Origin: an uncultured Bacilli bacterium
GTDB lineage: Bacteria > Bacillota_I > Bacilli_A > RF39 > UBA660
Assembly: GCA_947627805.1 (NCBI GenBank)
Contig: CANQXB010000004.1
Coordinates: 1 to 34,448 of the forward strand
Length of the DNA stretch: 34,448 nt
Direction of reading: 5' to 3'
The translations under genes were made by a program, and so were the position numbers. A model generated the notes under the pieces. The model was not told the DNA's origin. It ran no database searches and saw only the letters and a program-made list of their open reading frames with translations. Below are positions 30,077-34,448 of this stretch, piece after piece (positions within the stretch are counted from its first letter, which is position 1; every line of letters begins with the position of its first letter).

Positions 30077-31087
30077 ATGCTAGAAAAAACTAATGAAAAA
30101 ATGATTCAAGAAATTACAAATTTAGTAAATGAAGTTAAAGAAAATTTAGCAAAGAAAATAAATAAGTCTATTACTTATGTATATTGGAATATTGGTAGAA
30201 TAATAGTATCAAATGAAAATAAATATAATAATCGTTTAGAATATGGTAAAGAAGTTTTGAAAGGACTATCTGATGAACTTACTAAATATTTGGGAAAAGG
30301 TTATTCTGTTTCAAATTTAAAATATATGAGAATATTTTATAAAGCATATCCTAATTTTGATGAAATAAATGAAAAACTAAGTTGGTCACATTATGTAGAA
30401 TTAATGATTATTAAAGACAAAGATAAAAGAAACTTCTATGAAAAAGAATGTATTAATTCTAATTGGTCTGTTAGAGAATTACAAAGACAATTAGATACAT
30501 CTTTATTTGAAAGACTTTTACTTTCCGATGAAAATGCTAATAAAGAAAAAGTTTTAGAATTATCAAAAAAAGGACAAATTTTGAGTAAACCTAGTGATAT
30601 TGTTAAACAACCTTATGTCTTTGAATTTTTAGGAATAAAAGAACCCAAACCTCTTTTAGAAAAAGATTTAGAATATAAATTAATTAGACATATAGAAGAT
30701 TTCTTACTAGAACTTGGCAAAGGTTTTATGTTTGTCGGATCACAACAAAGAATAACCCTTAACAACATTGATTACTATGTTGATATGGTATTTTATAATA
30801 AATTTCTAAAATCATATGTCTTAATAGATTTAAAAATGAATAAACTAAAAGCAGAAAATTTAGGACAAATGAACATGTATTTAAATTATTATGAAAAAGT
30901 CATTAATTCAAAAGACGATGGTAAACCTATTGGTATCATACTCTGTGCTGAAAAAGACCAAGTTGCTTTAGAATTTGCTTTAGGTGGTTTAGCAAATAAT
31001 ATTTTTGCTTCAACTTATACCTACTACATACCTGATAAAGAACAATTAATAAATGAAGTAGAAAAAGTGATAAAAAGTAATCAATAG
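30077..31087 (+). CDS. YhcG-family PD-(D/E)XK nuclease (DUF1016)
   Basis: 336 aa. The N-terminal DUF1016_N domain (about 8-130) has the family motifs YVYWNIGRII (34-43), YGKEVLKGLSDEL, GKGYSVSNLKYMRIFYKAYP and LSWSHYVELM (101-110). The C-terminal nuclease domain (about 180-330) has VDMVFYN with D236 and the D-x-K of VLIDLKMNK (D251, K253), then QMNMYLNYYE and PIGIILC, the usual PD-(D/E)XK core. The role is unclear; such genes often occur in variable and defence-rich regions beside restriction systems, but no restriction or modification gene is present here. AAAGGAG precedes the ATG. It is complete, stands alone, and has related sequences (a relic and a second copy) at the end of the window. 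Confidence 0.9.
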   Translation: MLEKTNEKMIQEITNLVNEVKENLAKKINKSITYVYWNIGRIIVSNENKYNNRLEYGKEVLKGLSDELTKYLGKGYSVSNLKYMRIFYKAYPNFDEINEKLSWSHYVELMIIKDKDKRNFYEKECINSNWSVRELQRQLDTSLFERLLLSDENANKEKVLELSKKGQILSKPSDIVKQPYVFEFLGIKEPKPLLEKDLEYKLIRHIEDFLLELGKGFMFVGSQQRITLNNIDYYVDMVFYNKFLKSYVLIDLKMNKLKAENLGQMNMYLNYYEKVINSKDDGKPIGIILCAEKDQVALEFALGGLANNIFASTYTYYIPDKEQLINEVEKVIKSNQ

Positions 31088-31150
31088 CTAGAAATTTTTA
31101 TATGAATAGCTAAATAAACAATTTTAAAAGCAAAAAATATAATAAACATA

Positions 31151-31179
31151 TTGTCTTTTTCTTGTTTCACTAATAAAAT
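31151..31179 (+). promoter_or_regulatory. uvrB promoter
   Basis: -35 TTGTCT (31151-31156), 17-bp spacer, -10 TAAAAT (31174-31179). Start near 31186, leader about 23 nt with AAAGGAG. A second -10-like TATAAT lies at 31138-31143. Confidence 0.6.
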
Positions 31180-31208
31180 AATGCCAATTAATGAAAGGAG
31201 TTAAAAAA

Positions 31209-33164
31209 ATGTTTGAACTTGTATCAAAATATAAACCTAGTGGTGACCAACCAGAAGCTATTAAAAAACTTGTTGAAGGTATAAATGAAAATAAAAAACA
31301 TCAAGTTTTACTCGGAGCCACCGGTACAGGTAAAACTTTTACCATTGCTAATGTTATTAAAGAAGTAAATAAACCGACTTTAGTTTTAGCCCATAATAAA
31401 ACTTTAGCCGGTCAACTTTATAGTGAGTTTAAAGAGTTATTTCCGAATAATCATGTCGAATATTTTGTTTCTTACTATGATTATTATCAACCCGAAGCTT
31501 ACGTTCCTTCAAGTGATACTTATATTGAAAAAGATGCTTCCATTAATGATGAAATAGATGAGTTAAGGCATCGAGCTACTAGTGCTTTAATTAATCACCG
31601 GGATGTAATTGTAGTTGCTTCCGTATCATGCATCTATGGTATTGGGGAAAAAGAAGAATACGAAAAAAATATGTTAGTTTTAAATTTAGGAGATACCATT
31701 AATCGAAATACTATTATTACCAAACTAGTCGATATGACATATGAGAGAAGTGATTTAGATTTTCACCGCGGAACTTTTAGAGTAAGAGGTAATTCTATCG
31801 ATATTGTGCCCGTTAATGAAAAAGAATCTGGGATTAGAATTGAGTTATTTGATGACGTGGTTGATGCTATAACCGTCTTTGACCCTTTAACGGGAGTGGT
31901 TAAAGAAAGTAAAAAATCCATTGCCATATCACCAGCTTCGCACTTTGTGACGAGTCCTGAAAAATTAGAAGAAGCAATAAGAAGAATTGATGAAGAAAAA
32001 GAAGAAAGATTAAAATATTTCCATGAAAATGGTAAATTTATTGAAGAACAAAGACTTAGAGAAAGAGTCAATTATGATTTAGAAATGTTAAGAGAAACAG
32101 GTTATTGTAATGGGGTGGAAAACTATTCTAGACACCTGGCCTTAAGAGGAGAAGGTGTAACTCCTACTTGTTTAATTGACTTTATGCCCGATGATTTTTT
32201 AATGGTTATTGATGAATCTCATGTCACCCTTCCTCAAGTAAGAGGAATGTATAATGGTGATAGAATGCGAAAACAAACTTTAGTGGATTATGGTTTTCGT
32301 CTTCCAAGTGCCCTTGATAATAGACCGCTTAAATTTCCGGAATTTGAAAGTAAAATTAAAAATGCAATTTATGTATCTGCAACTCCTGGAGACTATGAAC
32401 TAGAAAAAGTTAATCATGAGGTAGTAGAACAAATCATTAGACCAACAGGACTTTTAGACCCCATTATTGAAGTTCGAGAAACCAAGGGCCAAATTGACGA
32501 TATTATTGGAGAAATTAATAAAAGAAAAGCTGTTAATGAAAGAGTCTTAATTACCACTTTAACCATTAGAATGAGTGAAGAATTAACAAACTATTTAAAA
32601 GAAATGAATATTAAAGTAGCTTATCTTCATAATGAAATTAAAACTTTAGAAAGATTAAAAATTATTCATGATTTAAGAATGGGTATTTATGATGTGGTGG
32701 TAGGAATTAACCTTTTAAGAGAAGGTATCGATATTCCTGAGGTTAGTTTAATATGTATTTTAGATGCTGATAAACAAGGTTTCTTAAGAAGTGATCGCAG
32801 TTTAATTCAAACGATTGGTAGATGTGCAAGAAACGAAAATGGCAAAGTTATCATGTATGCCGATACTATTAGTGAAGCTATGAAAATTGCTATTTCCGAA
32901 ACCGAAAGAAGAAGAAAAGTTCAAGAAGAATATAATAAAGAGCATGGTATAACTCCTAGAACAATTATCAAAGAAATCAAAGAAGTGATTTCTAACAATA
33001 TTGAAAATGGTGATAAGAAAAAGAAAATGAGTAAGAAAGAAGCAATAAATACTATTCAAAAAATTGAAGAAGAAATGAAAGAAGCTGCAAAGGCTTTAGA
33101 CTTTGAAAGAGCTATGGAACTAAGAGATATATTATTTGAACTAAAAGGAGATGCGAAATTATGA
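31209..33164 (+). CDS. uvrB: Excinuclease ABC subunit B
   Basis: 651 aa, full-length UvrB, the DNA-damage verification helicase of nucleotide-excision repair that UvrA loads and UvrC joins. Visible: Walker A GATGTGKT (36-43), the damage-clamping beta hairpin YYDYYQPEAYVP (89-100), helicase motif VIDESHVTLPQV, motif IRPTGLLDP, motif VI QTIGRCARN, and the C-terminal UVR motif (about 615-651, EEEMKEAAKALDFERAMELR) that contacts UvrC. The start is the ATG at 31209, 8 nt after AAAGGAG; an in-frame ATG at 31191 would overlap that site. The TGA stop overlaps the SDR start (ATGA), so the two are cotranscribed. uvrA is not adjacent. Confidence 0.97.
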   Translation: MFELVSKYKPSGDQPEAIKKLVEGINENKKHQVLLGATGTGKTFTIANVIKEVNKPTLVLAHNKTLAGQLYSEFKELFPNNHVEYFVSYYDYYQPEAYVPSSDTYIEKDASINDEIDELRHRATSALINHRDVIVVASVSCIYGIGEKEEYEKNMLVLNLGDTINRNTIITKLVDMTYERSDLDFHRGTFRVRGNSIDIVPVNEKESGIRIELFDDVVDAITVFDPLTGVVKESKKSIAISPASHFVTSPEKLEEAIRRIDEEKEERLKYFHENGKFIEEQRLRERVNYDLEMLRETGYCNGVENYSRHLALRGEGVTPTCLIDFMPDDFLMVIDESHVTLPQVRGMYNGDRMRKQTLVDYGFRLPSALDNRPLKFPEFESKIKNAIYVSATPGDYELEKVNHEVVEQIIRPTGLLDPIIEVRETKGQIDDIIGEINKRKAVNERVLITTLTIRMSEELTNYLKEMNIKVAYLHNEIKTLERLKIIHDLRMGIYDVVVGINLLREGIDIPEVSLICILDADKQGFLRSDRSLIQTIGRCARNENGKVIMYADTISEAMKIAISETERRRKVQEEYNKEHGITPRTIIKEIKEVISNNIENGDKKKKMSKKEAINTIQKIEEEMKEAAKALDFERAMELRDILFELKGDAKL

Positions 33165-33910
33165 AAGCCCTTATAACTGGAGCCACTTCTGGTATTGGCC
33201 TAGATATGGCTAGATATCTTAATTCTTTAGGCATTGAATTAATTTTAGTAGGAAGAAGAAAAGAAAGATTAATTGCTATTCAAAAAGAATTAAAAAAGGC
33301 TCAAATAATTACTTTAGATTTAAGTAATGAAGATAATGTTTATAAATTATATAAAGAAGTTAAAAAAGAAAATATTGATATTTTAATTAATAATGCTGGT
33401 TTTGGTTTATTTGGTAAATTTTCTAAAACTGATTTAGATACTGAATTAAAAATGCTGGATGTAAATGTTAAAGCACCACATATCTTAACAAAATTATTTT
33501 TACAAGATTTTTTAAAAAAAGATAAAGGTTATATTTTAAATGTTGCATCCTCAGCAGGTTTTATGGCCGGCCCTAATCTCAGTACTTATTATGCCACTAA
33601 AAATTATTTAGCTAAATTAACTATGGCTATTAATGAAGAATTAAGAAAAGAACATTCTCATGTTAGTATTTCTTGCTTATGCCCAGGACCAGTTAATACG
33701 GAATTTAATCAAGTAGCCAAAGGAACATTTAAAGTAAAAGGAATAAATAGTGCTTATGTGGCCAAACTTGCTATTGATAAAATGTTTCAAAAGAAAATGC
33801 TTATTATTCCTACTCTTAAAATGAAATTAGCTCTTTTTGGAATGAGATTTATTCCTTATCGTTTACAACTTATTATTCTTTACCATATTCAATTAAGAAA
33901 AACTAGATAA
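33161..33910 (+). CDS. Short-chain dehydrogenase/reductase
   Basis: 249 aa classical SDR, an NAD(P)-dependent oxidoreductase. Visible: cofactor loop TGATSGIG (6-13), RR at 32-33 after the second strand, which favours NADPH, the NNAG motif (77-80), catalytic Ser in NVASSAG (S130 or S131), and catalytic Y143-x3-K147 (YYATK), followed by CPGPVNTEF. The C-terminus is hydrophobic and basic (KLALFGMRFIPYRLQLIIL), suggesting membrane association as in DltE-like or other lipid-related SDRs. The substrate is unknown. It is translationally coupled to uvrB by a 4-nt overlap, with no functional link apparent. A hairpin with eight Ts follows. Confidence 0.92.
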   Translation: MKALITGATSGIGLDMARYLNSLGIELILVGRRKERLIAIQKELKKAQIITLDLSNEDNVYKLYKEVKKENIDILINNAGFGLFGKFSKTDLDTELKMLDVNVKAPHILTKLFLQDFLKKDKGYILNVASSAGFMAGPNLSTYYATKNYLAKLTMAINEELRKEHSHVSISCLCPGPVNTEFNQVAKGTFKVKGINSAYVAKLAIDKMFQKKMLIIPTLKMKLALFGMRFIPYRLQLIILYHIQLRKTR

Positions 33911-33911
33911 G

Positions 33912-33939
33912 ATTGGACTATATTAGTTCAATTTTTTTT
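33912..33939 (+). terminator. Terminator of uvrB-SDR
   Basis: Stem ATTGGAC/GTTCAAT (33912-33918 with 33926-33932, one G-T pair), 7-nt loop, then a run of Ts to 33939. It overlaps the first codons of the yhcG relic. Confidence 0.7.
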
Positions 33940-34018
33940 AATATTTTAAAAAGGGCACGCACTGTGTTCCCAATTGATATGTTTGTGCATTATAAAAACA
34001 CTATTAATAAAAAATTAA
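33929..34018 (+). pseudogene. Decayed yhcG fragment
   Basis: Read from 33929, 29 codons align without gaps to the N-terminal domain of the second yhcG gene (34344-34430). By hand count about 59 of 87 bases and 14 of 29 residues are the same, including KG, LCxQL and IKN. One Gln codon has become TAA (33947) and the frame ends at another TAA (34016). The LSWSHY motif is lost. No start codon or ribosome site belongs to it. It includes a worn copy of the G+C-rich palindrome (33953-33971). It is best explained as what remains of an earlier yhcG copy, or of a recombination between copies. Confidence 0.65.
33953..33971. repeat. Worn palindrome in the yhcG relic
   Basis: GGGCACGCA-C-TGTGTTCCC, with 7 of 9 pairs kept. 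It is followed by CAATTG, in the same place as the perfect palindrome at 34368-34386. Confidence 0.6.
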
Positions 34019-34057
34019 TGCTTTTACCAAGATTCGACAATTTTTTTAAACTTCTTT

Positions 34058-34066
34058 TGTTATAAT
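34058..34066 (+). promoter_or_regulatory. Extended -10 of the second yhcG gene
   Basis: TGTTATAAT (TG at 34058-34059, TATAAT at 34061-34066). Start near 34073, followed by AAGGAG (34080-34085). No clear -35. Confidence 0.6.
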
Positions 34067-34094
34067 ACGTCCTTAACAGAAGGAGATGAGCTAA

Positions 34095-34448
34095 TTGTTA
34101 AATCAATATTATAATCAAATAACGGAAGTTATTGAAAAGTATGAAGTAAAAAAGAGAGTAAGAGAAAGGCAAAATAATAGAGAAGAATTATTATCTAAAT
34201 GGACAATTGGTAAATTAATTGTGGAGGCTCAAGGTGGAAGTGATAGAGCTAAATATGGTAATGAATTAATTAAAAAATGGTCGGAAGATTTTACTTTAAA
34301 ATATGGTAAAGGTTATGATTCTACAAATCTAAAACGTTTTCGTCAATTTTATTTAACATTTCAAAAAGGTGGCACACTGTGCCACCAATTGAGTTGGTCA
34401 CATTATAGATATTTATTACCAATAAAAAATGAAAATGAAATAAATTAT
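34095..34448 (+). CDS. YhcG-family protein, 5' part (runs off the window)
   Basis: 118 codons are visible and open at the window end. The start is TTG at 34095, with AGGAG 9 nt upstream; the ATG at 34086 runs into TAA after one codon. The sequence is the DUF1016_N domain: SKWTIGKLIVE, YGNELIKKWSEDF, YGKGYDSTNLKRFRQFYLTF, then QLSWSHYRYLLPIKN. The nuclease domain should follow outside the window. Its codons for GGTLCH, just before QLSWSHY, form a perfect 19-bp palindrome. It is only distantly similar to the yhcG at 30077, so the two are not a recent duplication; the relic at 33929 is closer to this one. The non-ATG start suggests low expression. Confidence 0.85.
   Translation, partial: MLNQYYNQITEVIEKYEVKKRVRERQNNREELLSKWTIGKLIVEAQGGSDRAKYGNELIKKWSEDFTLKYGKGYDSTNLKRFRQFYLTFQKGGTLCHQLSWSHYRYLLPIKNENEINY
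34368..34386. repeat. Perfect palindrome inside the second yhcG gene
   Basis: GGTGGCACA-C-TGTGCCACC: 9-bp arms around one base, in frame, coding for GGTLCH, and followed by CAATTGAGTTGG (QLSW). It is far richer in G+C than the rest of the gene. Confidence 0.85.

Noticed and set aside
31088..31113. Terminator after the first yhcG from the two TAGCTA copies
   Set aside because: TAGCTA pairs with itself, the stem is only 6 bp, and there is no T run.
31763..32071. Open frames on the - strand opposite uvrB (also 32802-33059)
   Set aside because: Antisense to the conserved UvrB motifs, with no start signals.
33929..34018. Small functional gene in the yhcG relic
   Set aside because: Two in-frame stops, no start codon and no ribosome site.
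30077..34448. Complete restriction-modification or phage-defence island around yhcG
   Set aside because: The genes between are uvrB and an SDR; no methylase, specificity subunit, integrase or phage gene is visible.

Overview
The window is very AT-rich chromosomal DNA with tightly packed genes, short gaps, and stems that often run into stop codons. TGA is used as a stop (for example uvrB at 33162-33164) and Trp is TGG, so the code is standard and not the Mycoplasma code. GGAGG-type ribosome sites, an Lgt/TrxB/UvrA gene cluster, MerR regulators and ABC-F and MscS proteins point to a low-GC Bacillota, probably an uncultured gut lineage of Bacilli (RF39-like is a guess). No rRNA, tRNA, IS element, integrase or CRISPR array was seen.

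Layout. (1) 1-4150: accessory genes: a ClpX-like AAA+ ATPase with a foreign N-terminal region and a small partner (+ strand), facing a helical protein and a tail-anchored protein with a HopA1-like region (- strand). (2) 4200-5290: a MerR regulator with two lipocalin-like sensor repeats, behind a textbook 19-bp-spacer MerR promoter. (3) 5445-10240: uvrA, lgt and trxB, all on the - strand. (4) 10260-15131: an apparent six-gene - strand operon: membrane-anchored MerR, YbjQ-family protein, lipoprotein cyclophilin, an acidic unknown protein, and two dCTP-deaminase/dUTPase-fold proteins whose active-site residues look divided between the two chains. (5) 15139-22585: radical SAM/SPASM protein, HMUDK_hel-family protein and ABC-F ATPase, then a DUF218 protein and a three-gene 2-hydroxyacyl-CoA-dehydratase-like set (two cysteine-bearing subunits plus activase). 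(6) 22600-29500: an ABC exporter (+), then - strand genes for a GT-C-like glycosyltransferase, DUF362 protein, MscS channel, DUF308 membrane protein and a small membrane protein. (7) 29500-30076: the only long gene-free stretch, holding a convincing small-RNA gene of about 90 nt and a second, weaker structured region. (8) 30035-34448: a YhcG (DUF1016, PD-(D/E)XK) gene, uvrB, an SDR gene, a decayed yhcG fragment, and the start of a second yhcG that runs off the window.

How it fits together. The housekeeping part is nucleotide-excision repair (uvrA and uvrB, here about 21 kb apart and on opposite strands), lipoprotein maturation (lgt, with a lipoprotein cyclophilin nearby) and thiol reduction (trxB). 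The signals I find most novel are the split dCTP-deaminase-like pair, the radical SAM/HMUDK_hel/ABC-F cassette, the orphan small RNA, and the G+C-rich palindromes that recur with yhcG genes and a yhcG relic. All functions are read from sequence motifs; nothing was searched against a database.
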